From assembly GCA_009917695.1 (NCBI GenBank), contig JAACJG010000007.1, positions 37,750-101,749 on the forward strand: a stretch of DNA of 64,000 nucleotides, read 5' to 3'. The notes below the pieces were generated by a model that did no database searches, had not been told where the DNA came from, and worked only from the letters and a program-made list of their open reading frames with translations. A program made the translations under genes and the position numbers. Shown here in pieces: positions 7,640 to 18,100 of this stretch (position 1 is its first letter; each line of letters begins with the position of its first letter). The stretch is from Candidatus Rifleibacterium amylolyticum. GTDB taxonomy: Bacteria > Muiribacteriota > Ozemobacteria > Ozemobacterales > Ozemobacteraceae.

Positions 7640-10532
7640 AACCGTTCGAACGAAAGGCAGAGAACTGCTGTTTCTGATCGTCAGCCTTTTTCTGGCGCCG
7701 ATGATACTGCTCTATTTCGCGATGAATTATTTCGAGCAGCAGAACAATTCGCTCCTGCTCGAAACTGCCAGAGCAAAATTGATGGCTCCGTTCAACCAGC
7801 TGAGGTATTACCGCAAAATCGAGACGTTCTGGTGCGCGACTCTTAACGAAGAATTAAAGCAAAGCCTGGATCAGCAGGACATGGCCGGGCGCATCGAAAA
7901 GCTCGCCAGAAGCACTGGAGAAGAGCTCAATTACATCATCTGGAAAAATAAAAAACAGATCATGCTGTCAAACTTTCTCAAGCCTGACCAGTTCAAAGAC
8001 TGGGAGAACCTTCTCGATGACGCAAAAAAAGCACAAGGAATGTCACCCTCGCAGGAAAGGCTGTTTCTCGAAAGCCGTGTCAGAAAACTGCTGGGACCAC
8101 ACTACCTGGCAGAGCATTTCAACCGCGCCAGAAGTGCGAACGATCCTCACCTGATCCGTCCTGACGCAAGCCGGCGATTTCCGCTGGTCTGGCTCAATGA
8201 TGGCGGATTCTACTCGAAATTCGGCGCTATTGTATTGTTCAAGCCTGAAACAATCACCAGAGACCACCGCCTTAAACTTCTGGCAAACAACTCGCAGCAT
8301 GCCAGAACCGACCTTTATCACATAAATGTTACACAACCTGGCACACTGCCCCAAAAACACGCCACTGTTATCAAAGCCGCCTGTCATGATTTCATCAGAA
8401 CTGGCCGTGAAGTTTTACAGTATGGAAAAACAGTCGTTGCAGTAGCCCGTATTGGCCCGAACGACTATGTCGCCAACATGCTCGAGCTATCGGGTTACAG
8501 CAGCAACAGTGGCAGAAATACTCTGCTGATCGCACTGTTTACCCTGTTCACTCTGATTATCACACTCAGGTCAAAACCCGGAATTCTCGATCCCGGCAAT
8601 ATCTCGATCAGACTGCAACTGCTGGTTCTACTGTTTATCTGTTCAGGAATTCCACTGCTTGTTCTTGCTCTCGGCGCCCTCGAACATCTTGAACAACAAC
8701 GCGAACATCTCATCAGATCAGCCTATCAATCATGCATAGAATTTATACAGGCTATCGACCTGCGTAGTTCGGGAGAGCTTTCGCATATTAAACGCATGTC
8801 GGAGAACGCGGTCAAAACATTCAAAGAGCTCTACAAAAAAGGAGCACCAGAAAGCGATATACTGACAAAGACTTTTCAACAGCTGCACAGAAGCAGAAGT
8901 GAGTTTCGTGCAGCCGCCAGTTCCTCGCACTACCTGATTGCTCACACAGGAGTCTACCGCGACGGCTCATTCTACAATTATGAAAATCTTGAGTTCCACC
9001 GCAGACAGTTGCCGATAGAACTCAAACTGGTCAACGACATCGGATCTTACTATCTGAATTTCGTCAACGACATTCAGGTTAATCCCGAGCGTTATGCTGA
9101 GATAGAACTGCTTACCGAGATGTTCTACCAGAAAAATCTGACAGAAATAGTGCATGAACTCATAATGCTGACCGGCAATGTTGAGCCGATGGGCTGGGGC
9201 TCATCGAATTTTCCGGTGTTTATCGACCTGATATCGATACAGGACTCTAAAACTGCCGACTTCTTCTTCACCGCTGGCTTCAATCCCGATGAAATCAGCC
9301 GCAATTTTGCAATTCGGCAAACCGATAATTTGCGTCGCAACGAAGCCGGTCTCAGCGTTTTTCTATACGACCGATACAATATCTTCCCACTCGACTTTGA
9401 TAACAGACATTACCCCGAACTGCGCACCATATTCAATCGCGTCAGCACTCACCCTTCGCCCGAACCACAACGCTGTAGTTATGCCGGCGAAGAGTGGGTA
9501 TTTTCAGGCTATCAGGGGAACCTGCTCAACAATTTCAGCCTTCTGGCAATGTACCCAGTTTCAGCGATCGAAAAAGCTATCGAAAAAGAACGCCAGTTCA
9601 TTGTCTACTCTGCATTGGCGGCTCTAGTCATTCTTATCAGCCTCACTCTGTTGTTTGCCCACAGTTTTACCGTGCCGGTGGCGCATCTGCAGACGGCCGC
9701 CGAAGCTGTCGAAAAGCGCGATTTCGCGTTCAAGCTGCCTGACCTTGGCCACGACGAATTCGGCGAAATGGGCCGCATTTTCAATCGCAGTATCGCCGAA
9801 CTCGAAGAGCTTTCGCTCGCCAGCATAGTGCAAAGTCGCCTGATGCCGGCTCACACCATCGATTCCGGTCGTTTCGATGTCTTTGGCCGCAGCATACCAA
9901 TGGCCGATCTTGGCGGCGATTACTACGATTATTTCAGTATCGACGACAACCGCTTCGCCGTTCTGCTCGGCGATGTCGCCGGGCATGGCGTCGGCGCCTC
10001 GCTGATCATGGCCATGGCTAAAGCTGCTGTCGTTTGCTGCAAAGACTTTCATGATCAGCCGCTGCAGATAATCAACAATCTGCACCGCCTGATCTCAACC
10101 ACCAGAAGCAGAAAACAGCGCAAGGTCATGACATTTCAGTATCTCTGCTTCGATAAAGAGAGTGGCGCCGGGAAATATTCCAACGCCGGCGGCTGCTCGC
10201 CCATGCTTGTCAGCTCTGATGCCGCTGTGGTCACTGAAATCACGCTTTCCGGCCCGGTTCTCGGTGGCCTGAAAAACCCCAGGTTTTCTGAGGCCGAACT
10301 GCAGATGCAACCAGGGCAGGCGCTGGTGCTCTACACCGACGGTATCATCGAAAGCAAAAACCCCAACGGCGACGAAATCGGCTTCGATCGCTTCAAACAA
10401 TGGCTGCTCGACCATTACCACGCCGATGCCGCGGCCTACTACCACGCCGTATACGAAGAATACCTGCGCTGGCTCGCCGGCGGCGAAGCCCAGGATGACC
10501 TCACTCTTATCATTCTTGTATACCAGGCTTAA
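7629..10532 (+). CDS. Paralogous membrane sensor SpoIIE/PP2C-type phosphatase
   Basis: ATG 7629 was chosen because GGAG lies just upstream at about 7619-7622; a TTG at 7617 is possible but less likely. The 967-residue product has the same order as its neighbour: N-terminal helix (about 12-33), extracytoplasmic sensor, central helices (about 295-350), second outer region, helix (about 660-680), HAMP (about 680-730) and PP2C domain (about 745-965). Metal motifs GGDYYDYF, GDVAGHG (Asp782) and YTDGIIES are intact. The two proteins share architecture and the catalytic half, but the sensor regions look divergent, which suggests tandem duplication followed by a change in signal. The 11-base overlap implies translational coupling. 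Confidence 0.88.
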   Translation: MAAETVRTKGRELLFLIVSLFLAPMILLYFAMNYFEQQNNSLLLETARAKLMAPFNQLRYYRKIETFWCATLNEELKQSLDQQDMAGRIEKLARSTGEELNYIIWKNKKQIMLSNFLKPDQFKDWENLLDDAKKAQGMSPSQERLFLESRVRKLLGPHYLAEHFNRARSANDPHLIRPDASRRFPLVWLNDGGFYSKFGAIVLFKPETITRDHRLKLLANNSQHARTDLYHINVTQPGTLPQKHATVIKAACHDFIRTGREVLQYGKTVVAVARIGPNDYVANMLELSGYSSNSGRNTLLIALFTLFTLIITLRSKPGILDPGNISIRLQLLVLLFICSGIPLLVLALGALEHLEQQREHLIRSAYQSCIEFIQAIDLRSSGELSHIKRMSENAVKTFKELYKKGAPESDILTKTFQQLHRSRSEFRAAASSSHYLIAHTGVYRDGSFYNYENLEFHRRQLPIELKLVNDIGSYYLNFVNDIQVNPERYAEIELLTEMFYQKNLTEIVHELIMLTGNVEPMGWGSSNFPVFIDLISIQDSKTADFFFTAGFNPDEISRNFAIRQTDNLRRNEAGLSVFLYDRYNIFPLDFDNRHYPELRTIFNRVSTHPSPEPQRCSYAGEEWVFSGYQGNLLNNFSLLAMYPVSAIEKAIEKERQFIVYSALAALVILISLTLLFAHSFTVPVAHLQTAAEAVEKRDFAFKLPDLGHDEFGEMGRIFNRSIAELEELSLASIVQSRLMPAHTIDSGRFDVFGRSIPMADLGGDYYDYFSIDDNRFAVLLGDVAGHGVGASLIMAMAKAAVVCCKDFHDQPLQIINNLHRLISTTRSRKQRKVMTFQYLCFDKESGAGKYSNAGGCSPMLVSSDAAVVTEITLSGPVLGGLKNPRFSEAELQMQPGQALVLYTDGIIESKNPNGDEIGFDRFKQWLLDHYHADAAAYYHAVYEEYLRWLAGGEAQDDLTLIILVYQA

Positions 10533-10570
10533 AAACAGCAGGGGCTCAGCCCGCTGAGCCCCTGCGATTT
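10533..10570. terminator. Bidirectional terminator between convergent genes
   Basis: A 13-base GC-rich inverted repeat (10538-10550 and 10553-10565) is flanked by A5 on the left and T5 on the right. It can end transcription of the phosphatase pair (+) and of the C25 peptidase gene (-). Confidence 0.85.
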
Positions 10571-10599
10571 TTACAAAACCAGACAAAAAGCCCGGTTAA

Positions 10600-12726
10600 T
10601 CAGAATCTGATCTTCTGATCGACGATCGGTAACAGATCGGCACCGACCACAGACAGATAAGCTTCTGCACCTTTTTTTACGCCAATGTTTACACGGGCAA
10701 CGCCCTCTGCGTTCGATCTGACCGAAGACATCTGAGTGAGATTCCTGGTGTAACAGGTCACTCTGGCATCTTTGACCGGGCTGCCCTTGCTGTCGAGAAC
10801 CTTGACGATAGCCTGACTCTCGCCGGGAATCGACTCGCTTCTCACTTCGATGCTGATCTTTTCGGGTTTGCGGGTTCTGATCATCGTGGTGCCATCACCA
10901 AAAATGTGCCACTGCTCCATCATCTTGACGCCCTCGCCTTTTGGCTCGACGCCGTAGATCTCGAGGCCCTTGATAATACCGTTGGTCATCAGACCGCCAA
11001 CGGTTTTATAAGTGTCATTGATGATGAAATCGCTGACGATAGCGGCCTGGACCTTTATCGGCGGCACCCACGACTGATTGGTGGTCGAACCAAAAATCGC
11101 CACAGCACCGCGTGGATTCTCGATCGTGCCGGCATTCATCCAGGCTTCACAGAAGCTGTCTTTACCGACAAAGTTGCCATTTACGCAGGCAACACTGATG
11201 ATGACCGGCAGCTTCAGGCTGTTCTCGAGTTTTTCGCAATCAGCGCAATTGAAATCTGTGGTTGACCAGGCAGTGGTAGAACCATGCCCCATATAGTTGA
11301 TCAGCGACACTCCGCGATTAACTGAGGTAAAAACCTTGTCTTTGAGCGACGAACGACTGCCTGAATCACGGTCGGCGGCAACTGAAAACGGCATCGGCTG
11401 CATCGGAAAATGCGGATGTCCGCCGGGCATGCCCGGGAAAGAACCGGGGTAGCCACCACCCGGATATGGGTAACCGTCGTAACCGCCGCCACCCGAAGAA
11501 GCCTTCGGATCATAAGCTGAATCGACTTCACTGAAGCGCGAAGCCAGCAGAGCCTGGCGCAGTTCTTCTACCCGTTCAAAATCAGGCGGATTGCCTTCAC
11601 TGCTGGCGATTCCAAGCGCACGGCCATACCAGTCGGCTTCTGCATCCTGACTCGGATACTGTTCGTAATTTATTATTTTGGCGATCTGATAAGAAACCTT
11701 TTCGGGAGTTGCTGCCGAAATGCGGCTGATAATCGCATCGGGCACATGATCGTCACCGGCCAGCTTAACATAAACCGGATCAGAATCAGCTTTTTCGTTT
11801 TCGCCCTTATTGGTCGGAATCTGCTCGGCATCACCGACAAGAATTACATTGGTAAAACCGGCTTCGTCAAATTGCTCCTGCAGGAAAGCCTTGATACTTT
11901 CTGCGTTGGCACCACCGATCTCACTGGCGCTGACCAGAAGGGTTCTGATTCCACACTTCTGCTTCCATTCTGCCAGCGCTTTGGCAGCAGCTTTGAGTGG
12001 ATCGGCAGCGATAATGATCAGACGCCCATTTTCGTCTACCGAAGAGAGTCGATGCGGTATCGATGCATAGTTGAGAAAAGCTTTCTGATATATTGGCACA
12101 AAGGCCCGCGAAAATTCAGAACGACCGCGGTTCACGTTGGCGCCACCAGTCCCTTCGTATCTGACTTTGGCGTGAATGGCGCTATATACGCGAAGTTTGT
12201 TGGTTACCGGGTTATACTGCACCGGAGTAACATTAACTCTTACACCGCGCGCTTCTCTGAAAATGAAGGGCTGCGAGATGCTTACGATATCTTTGTCTGC
12301 CGGGAACCAGGCATTCTTATTATAAATGGCGCCTTTTTCAAAAGGCACAGTCGCCGGGTCAACATTGCGCAGAATAGCACCACGCGATGGCACAACCGGC
12401 TGCTTGAGAGTAATCTCGGTGTATTTGCTGTTGATGATTTCAAGAAGCGGCTTCTGATCGCGCGCGATCATCACCATACCGGTCAACATCGGCAATGCCG
12501 GCTTGCCGCGTTCGAGCATGAGATCAGCGTTTTCCATATACAGACCGGTAAAATCCTGGTCTGAGGCGCTGAATTCAACCTGATTGAGTTTGGGCGGGCG
12601 CACGTGAATGTCGGCCTGCATGCTGCGGTCGGTATCGACCCTGATCTGAGCATCGGCAGCGGGAATGGCTGCCAGCATCAACACACAGATGGTTAACAGC
12701 AAAATACGATGCAAAAACTTTGTCAT
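10600..12726 (-). CDS. Exported C25 (gingipain-like) cysteine peptidase
   Basis: The 708-residue product begins with a signal peptide (MTKFLHRILLLTICVLML, cleavage after PAADA). An upstream ATG at 12744 in frame has no clear ribosome site, while a purine-rich GGTAGAGAG precedes 12726. A propeptide-like region (about 30-215) precedes the catalytic region (about 235-590). Its His481 (MGHGST) and Cys514 (SVACVNG) have the spacing expected of the clan CD His/Cys dyad of family C25. A Gly/Pro-rich insertion (about 405-440) sits inside the catalytic region, and an Ig-like C-terminal module (about 620-705) is typical of C25 enzymes. It would cleave proteins outside the cytoplasm; the specificity is not evident. 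No sorting signal was recognised. Confidence 0.85.
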   Translation of the reverse strand: MTKFLHRILLLTICVLMLAAIPAADAQIRVDTDRSMQADIHVRPPKLNQVEFSASDQDFTGLYMENADLMLERGKPALPMLTGMVMIARDQKPLLEIINSKYTEITLKQPVVPSRGAILRNVDPATVPFEKGAIYNKNAWFPADKDIVSISQPFIFREARGVRVNVTPVQYNPVTNKLRVYSAIHAKVRYEGTGGANVNRGRSEFSRAFVPIYQKAFLNYASIPHRLSSVDENGRLIIIAADPLKAAAKALAEWKQKCGIRTLLVSASEIGGANAESIKAFLQEQFDEAGFTNVILVGDAEQIPTNKGENEKADSDPVYVKLAGDDHVPDAIISRISAATPEKVSYQIAKIINYEQYPSQDAEADWYGRALGIASSEGNPPDFERVEELRQALLASRFSEVDSAYDPKASSGGGGYDGYPYPGGGYPGSFPGMPGGHPHFPMQPMPFSVAADRDSGSRSSLKDKVFTSVNRGVSLINYMGHGSTTAWSTTDFNCADCEKLENSLKLPVIISVACVNGNFVGKDSFCEAWMNAGTIENPRGAVAIFGSTTNQSWVPPIKVQAAIVSDFIINDTYKTVGGLMTNGIIKGLEIYGVEPKGEGVKMMEQWHIFGDGTTMIRTRKPEKISIEVRSESIPGESQAIVKVLDSKGSPVKDARVTCYTRNLTQMSSVRSNAEGVARVNIGVKKGAEAYLSVVGADLLPIVDQKIRF

Positions 12727-12815
12727 GAACTCTCTACCTTTCATAAACCGGGAATCGGGAGCAAAGCTCGCTCAACCTCATTCAGTATATCATTAATCAC
12801 CACAGATCGGCACCA

Positions 12816-12855
12816 TAGAAAAACCCGGTTGCACCGAGCGAATCGGGCAACCGGG
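12816..12855 (-). terminator. Hairpin terminator for the beta-propeller gene
   Basis: Inverted repeat 12824-12832 / 12847-12855 with an inner CCGA/TCGG pairing, followed on the minus strand by T5 (seen as A5 at 12819-12823 on the plus strand). It lies directly after the stop at 12874. Confidence 0.75.
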
Positions 12856-12873
12856 CCAGGTTTCGTCAAATCG

Positions 12874-13791
12874 TCAGAGTTGCTTGAATTTTATTGGCAA
12901 ACCGGGGGCTTTCATGTAATCAGCATCGACCAGCCAGGCTGCTTCGTTTCCGGCGAACAGATAGCGCTTGATGTAATAAGGACTGTTAAAATTCGCACGC
13001 TTGAGAATCTCACCAGTAGAGCTGTAGGTGTAAAGTACCTGGCTGTTGGTCTCGCCTGAGGGCGGAATGTACGAAACCAGATACTCGCCTTTAGCGTTTA
13101 CATGCCAGATCCGCGGATTCTGCATTTCAAGCAGACCAAGTTCGCTGCGCGATACTTCAGTAGTGCCGCCATTGCTCAGCTTTACGTGAAAATGGCCTAC
13201 TTTATCTTCAAAGTGAATGATGTGCAGGTTGTTTTCGCGATCGACCGCAAAACCTGAGCACTGCCAGCTTACCTGATGCAGCTGTCTGCCATCAGCAGCA
13301 AACACGCCTATTATCGAATTGGCATAGTCGCCCACATAAAACTGTCCGTTGCTGTCGATTTCGATTTCATCGAGCTGAATGAGATTGTCAGGCTTGATCT
13401 TGAGAATTTCCTTACCATCCATGCCAAATTTGATGACAAGTCGCTCCATGAGATCGACAACTATGATTGCCGTCGGCTCGGTTGCATCTGAATCAGAAAA
13501 CTGCAGCGCAAAGTCATCGAGAACCCATTCTTTGGGCAGTGATGGAATAGCAACTTCTTTTACCAGCTTGCTCGAAGAATCAAAACAGAGAACTTTTCCA
13601 TTGGCCGAATCGAGAACCCACAGATTATCGCCAACTACACGATAAGAAGCCGGGCCGACCGGAAAGTCTTCAGCGCTGACCGGAGCCTTGATGCCGACCT
13701 TGCCGGCCTCTGTTCCAAAAGAAAGCTCCCAGCTGAAAGCTGGGGCCAGAATCATCATCATTGCTGCAACTGCCACAATTACTCTGCTCAT
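12874..13791 (-). CDS. Exported beta-propeller (NHL-like) protein of unknown function
   Basis: ATG 13791 is chosen because AGAGGAG precedes it; an in-frame ATG at 13809 would overlap the neighbouring gene. The 305-residue protein has a signal peptide (SRVIVAVAAMMMILAPAFS). It then shows repeated short beta-strand units with patterns such as VVGDNLWVLDSANGKVLCF, IDSNGQFYVGDYANSIIGVF and VDRENNLHII, typical of NHL-type or 6-bladed propellers. No catalytic motif is visible, so a binding or scaffold role is likely. It lies 14 bases from the NlpC/P60-like lipoprotein gene on the same strand and is probably co-transcribed with it. Confidence 0.7.
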   Translation of the reverse strand: MSRVIVAVAAMMMILAPAFSWELSFGTEAGKVGIKAPVSAEDFPVGPASYRVVGDNLWVLDSANGKVLCFDSSSKLVKEVAIPSLPKEWVLDDFALQFSDSDATEPTAIIVVDLMERLVIKFGMDGKEILKIKPDNLIQLDEIEIDSNGQFYVGDYANSIIGVFAADGRQLHQVSWQCSGFAVDRENNLHIIHFEDKVGHFHVKLSNGGTTEVSRSELGLLEMQNPRIWHVNAKGEYLVSYIPPSGETNSQVLYTYSSTGEILKRANFNSPYYIKRYLFAGNEAAWLVDADYMKAPGLPIKFKQL

Positions 13792-13805
13792 AGAAACTCC
13801 TCTTG

Positions 13806-14531
13806 TCATACTTTTCTGAGTACCTGGGTTATCGGCATATAGTTGATTTCATGTACACGCGGGGTGCGCTGAGAAGAGCTGTTCGAAATCGCCTTGAAGC
13901 TGCTGCCCTGCTTAACGATGATACCAATGTGCCGGCCGGGACCACGACTGGTAGTCCAGGTCACAACGTCGCCTTCCTGATAGGGAGGAACACTCACACG
14001 CTGCCAGCCAACTGCGCGCAGATCAGAAACAACCTGGTCACAGTTGAGGCTTACCCGGCTGAGAACGCCGGCATCTCTGAGGGCTGTCGATACAACCTGA
14101 GCACAGGCAAGATTGCCACCATCAACTTCGGCGCCTCTGAATCTCGTGCTGCCGACAAGAGCCTTGATACTGCTGGCAACGCGGGAACCCATGGCAGTGC
14201 CACCGGCGGCGGCCTGGGTTGCTGCGGCAGCTGTGTTCTGGGCGCCGGCTATATTTTCAGCATTGGGGTTGGTAGTAAAAATATTGGCGAGGTTACCAAT
14301 GGTATTTTCTATGTTCGCAGTCCCGGTCGCGTTGTTATTTGCACCTGCCTGATCGGTGTTATTAACGACTCCGTTAAAGGTGTTGACAACATCTCTTATC
14401 GCTGGCATTGCCTGCTGAACACCAGTAGCGACCTTCTGAATGACATCGAGAATCTGCTGGGCATCGCAACCGGTCATGAAAAACGAGGCAACCAGAAGCA
14501 TCAGCACGGATAACTTTCTAAGCTGTTTCAT
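13806..14531 (-). CDS. Lipoprotein with C-terminal NlpC/P60-like cysteine hydrolase domain
   Basis: ATG 14531 follows a strong GAGGAGG site; an upstream in-frame ATG at 14570 has none. The 241-residue product starts with a lipoprotein signal ending in FMTGC, so Cys21 is probably lipidated. An Asn/Ala-rich linker (about 60-115) leads to a C-terminal domain (about 145-241). This has a candidate nucleophile Cys in LACAQVVSTAL and a His in RHIGIIV about 60 residues later, with an EGDVVTW strand between them. That is the order found in NlpC/P60-type peptidoglycan hydrolases and related papain-fold amidases. The fold assignment is by motif pattern only. The stop lies 14 bases from the start of the propeller gene. 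Confidence 0.7.
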   Translation of the reverse strand: MKQLRKLSVLMLLVASFFMTGCDAQQILDVIQKVATGVQQAMPAIRDVVNTFNGVVNNTDQAGANNNATGTANIENTIGNLANIFTTNPNAENIAGAQNTAAAATQAAAGGTAMGSRVASSIKALVGSTRFRGAEVDGGNLACAQVVSTALRDAGVLSRVSLNCDQVVSDLRAVGWQRVSVPPYQEGDVVTWTTSRGPGRHIGIIVKQGSSFKAISNSSSQRTPRVHEINYMPITQVLRKV

Positions 14532-14612
14532 AATTTCCTCCTCAGATAATGACGAATAAAACTCTTTCATACAGCATTACGTGGCCGGCTGAAAAAAAGT
14601 AACAAAAATAAA

Positions 14613-14972
14613 TTAATCCTGAAGATTCATCAGCAGGCTGGCGGCAGAATCGATGTCCCTGGCTTCCTGGGCGATTGGAATGATGCCGGAAATGGTAAAA
14701 AGAGTTTCTTTGAGCGAATCGAGTCCGCAGACGACCACGTGGCCTTCAAAATCGCGGTCAACCAGCAGGATCGCATCGAGCAGTTCGCCCATGGCCGGGC
14801 TGTTGATCAGCTTGCACGAAGAAAAGTCAAAGATATACTTTTTCTTACCGGTTTCTGACATCTGCCTCAGCTGTTCAGAGAGACTTTCAATACCCTCTGC
14901 TTTGCAATGCCCAACAAAGCTGAATACCGGCAGACCATTTCTATCACTTATTACGAGTTGTTGATTATCCAA
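14613..14972 (-). CDS. STAS-domain protein (anti-anti-sigma factor type)
   Basis: A 119-residue single STAS domain. It has the typical beta-strand start (LVISDRNGLPVFSFVG), the KYIFDFSSCKLINSPAMGELLDAI segment with serines at the usual phosphoacceptor region, and a VVVCGLDSLKETLF strand-helix. Such proteins bind anti-sigma kinases and are switched by serine phosphorylation and by PP2C phosphatases. Two such phosphatases are encoded at 4751-10532, although no HATPase anti-sigma kinase is adjacent. The usual DSxG motif is replaced by SCKLINSPAMG, in which Ser60 or Ser55 would be the candidate phosphosite. Confidence 0.85.
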   Translation of the reverse strand: MDNQQLVISDRNGLPVFSFVGHCKAEGIESLSEQLRQMSETGKKKYIFDFSSCKLINSPAMGELLDAILLVDRDFEGHVVVCGLDSLKETLFTISGIIPIAQEARDIDSAASLLMNLQD

Positions 14973-15060
14973 TACTTTCCTCCACCTGTTCAGCAGTACA
15001 TTTATAGCATAGTCTCATATAGAATTACCAGTTTTCACAATCATTGACATTACAGCCCGT

Positions 15061-15091
15061 GAAAAAGCCGGTTCCTGAGACAGGAACCGGC
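15061..15091 (-). terminator. Terminator of the C11 peptidase gene
   Basis: A perfect 11-base stem (15067-15077 / 15081-15091) with a 3-base loop, followed on the minus strand by T5 (A5 at 15062-15066 on the plus strand). It lies 30 bases after the stop of the gene at 15121-18126. Confidence 0.85.
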
Positions 15092-15120
15092 CGGAGCGAG
15101 CGATTAAGAATGCGCCTGGA

Positions 15121-18100
15121 TTAGAACAGGCTGAGCTGATGCCTTTGCGGAAGCAGGCGATCGAGAATTTCGCCCATCAATTGATTGCGTGCTGCTGTAT
15201 CGCCCACTGCCTCATATCTGAAGCCGAGGTAGATACCCGCGTAATTTTTGCCATTCGCTGCAGAATCAGAGATGTAAATGGCGGCGCCACGACCGTCTGG
15301 CATGGTAACGAACAGTTTGCCGCTGCCGCCAACCTTCATGATCGTTACATCTTCAGCTGTCTTAGCAGATTCACTGCCATTGAGCTCGAATTTGAATTCA
15401 TTTTTGCCTTTGCAGATCATTTCGTCAAAGTCTTTTTCTTCAGCTACGAAAGTAAACTTGAAATAATCTTTGAGCAGGCTGCGATGCAGGTTAGACTTGC
15501 CAAACGACTGCGCTGCAATCATCAGGCGACCGCCATGGTTCAGATAATCTTTGAGGTCGTCTGAACTCGGCGCCAGCTGGCCCATGCTGCTGGCGCTGAC
15601 GCTGTCGGTAATGACCATGCCCTTGTCGGCAAACTGCTGCAGAATCGACTTGAATTCAAAGCCGAAAACCGAAGGATCCCAGAGGATCTGGAACTTCACA
15701 TCGTTAGCTTTCAGAGCCTGGGCGATCAGCGGCAGAGTCATCATATCTTCGACCATCTGGCCGCACAACAGAACATCAGCATTACGCTTGAAAACCGGTG
15801 TCTTTTCGAGAAATTCGTCCCAGCTTGTGTCTTTGGCGAATTTGAGAGCCTTGTAAGTATTCCGGAAGTTGTGTGCCTGCGGGAAATACAGGCTCAGTCC
15901 GTGGCTGTCACCCATTCCCTGAGTGTGACCTTCGATAACCATCGGCGAGCTCTCAGGAAATTTCGATACGATGAGGTATTCCTTACCCTGTTTGATGCGT
16001 CGTTTATCAAGAGAAGTGCCGTCTTTGAGAACAACCTGATAGTTGATTTCGTCTACAAAAACGACCTTTTCGAGCGCTTCGTCTTCTACTGGCTGGAAGG
16101 GGCCTATTTTTACGTAATAACCGCCGCCTTCAAGTTCACGCATCGGCGTCATGGCCAGACGTGAATTGAAAACGCGGGTACCTGACGGCCAGAGTGACTT
16201 CGGCGGCATGCGCCAGTTGTTGTAACCCCAGACCACGACGCCGGGCTGTTCACTGGTAATGATCACCGGCTGTGCCAGCTTGCTGTTTTCTACCGGGTAG
16301 CCGACTGTCTTGATGATATCTATACAGATTTCGCGAACATTTGAGGGGATCTCAGGAACCTGAGCGAGCTTGTGAGCGAAGTCCACCAGATCGACCAGAG
16401 AATCGTCAGAATAGCGCTTGATCGAAGCGAACTTGCCACTGTCACTGACCAGCAGATCAGCATAAAGCTCGTGATTGGCAAGCAGAGCCTTGCCAAGTGC
16501 ATCGAATTTTTTAACAAGAGCTGGCAGTTTGCCAAGGTCAGTCGCTGATTTGGTAACCGGCGAGCCCATAACGAACTGGTTGGTGGCAGAGCCGCCCTTG
16601 GCATAAGAATAAACATAGGTGCCAACCATGCGCTTGGTAAATTCACGTGCACTCAGAGCCGGATTCTTGATCAGGGGAGCAAGATAATCCGCATAGGGCA
16701 TGCCGCGGCCGGGCTCATTTTCTTCAGATGCAACGAGAAAATCGGCACAGTCAGACAGTTCGTAAGCCACTTCGATGGTTCCCATCAGACAGGCATCAAA
16801 ATCGACAATGGCAAACTTAGAAGCCTTGCCGTTAACTTTTGAAAGTTCTTTCTGGCCTTCGCGCAGAGCCCATGAAACGTCGGTCATGCTCAGCATTCTG
16901 TCTGAAGACTGGTCGTGTGCCACGCCAAGCCAGCCGGCGCCATGATTCCAGACAACTACCAGAACGTTGTCAGCCGGATAGGTCTTTACACCCCATTTAA
17001 GAAATTCAGCCAGGGTTCTTTTGTCACCCATATCCTGTTCGCCGAGATTGCCGACCATCTGACTGCCGATTTTGTTCATGTCAGCATCTTTGGTCACATA
17101 ATAGCGACGAGTGCCGGTCCAGTTGCCATCAGAAATTGTCGCGCCCTGGTTGCCCTCTTTCATGCGGTCGATCTGAGCGACGATATTGACCTTGTCGCTG
17201 CTGCCGACCTGTTCCATTTCGTTTACATCCTGCAGGCCGAAACGTTCGAGATCGTTGTCAGAGCAGATATAAGCGAGAATAGTCCAGGGCTTGCGACCCT
17301 GCGGGCCTACTGCAGCCGGCTGACCGCCCTCGGTCTCGAAAGCTACTGCATACTGAGCATCGTCATACCATGAAATTGGAAATTCGCTGACGGCAACATC
17401 TTTATAAATAGCTGCAACAGCCTCATAGCGCGATTTCCTGGCGTTAGCCTTCATGGTGGTGTATACAGACTGCCAGTATTCTGCCAGCTTGTCAGCTCCG
17501 GCCTCTTTATTATTAGCCTGAAACTTGCGGCGTTCTACCAGTTTCTTGACCAGATCCATGTAGGCCAGATCGAGCGGGAATCCAGATTCCTTGATGACCT
17601 TGCCAAGCAGACCGTCGAGCGCGGGCTTGTCGCCCATCATCGTCAGAGCCTTGTCAGACACGTCTTCGGCTTTGGCCGCGTAGTTGGCCATAAATTCGGC
17701 CTTGTAGTCACCGGTGATGTTCTCGATAAAATTGCGCTGCAGGCGCTTGGGGAAATCTGCGATCAGGCTGGCAAAGAAAGCTTCGGAGCGCTTGTCACCA
17801 AGATACTCGAGGGTGATCTTGCGCAGCCAGACTTCGCGCAGCATGGCTATTTCGCCGATCAAAGCCTTCTGCGATGCTGCATCGACCTTTGTACTCGCAG
17901 CAGCAGTCGTGCGAGTTGCCGATTTCTTTTTGGCCGCAGGCTTCTTTTTAGTCGCCGGCTTAGTGGCCGCAGTCGCTGGCTTCTTTTTTGGCGCCGGTTT
18001 GGTTGTAGTGGTTGTCGGTTTCTTCTTCTTGGTTGTTGTAGCTGTGCTGGTGGTTGCACTCCAAAGCGGCATAAGTGTCGCAATGTAGAACATCACCATC

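Noticed and set aside
11746..12564. 272-codon plus-strand frame inside the C25 peptidase gene
   Set aside because: It is antisense to a well-supported peptidase with intact catalytic residues and shows no domain pattern.
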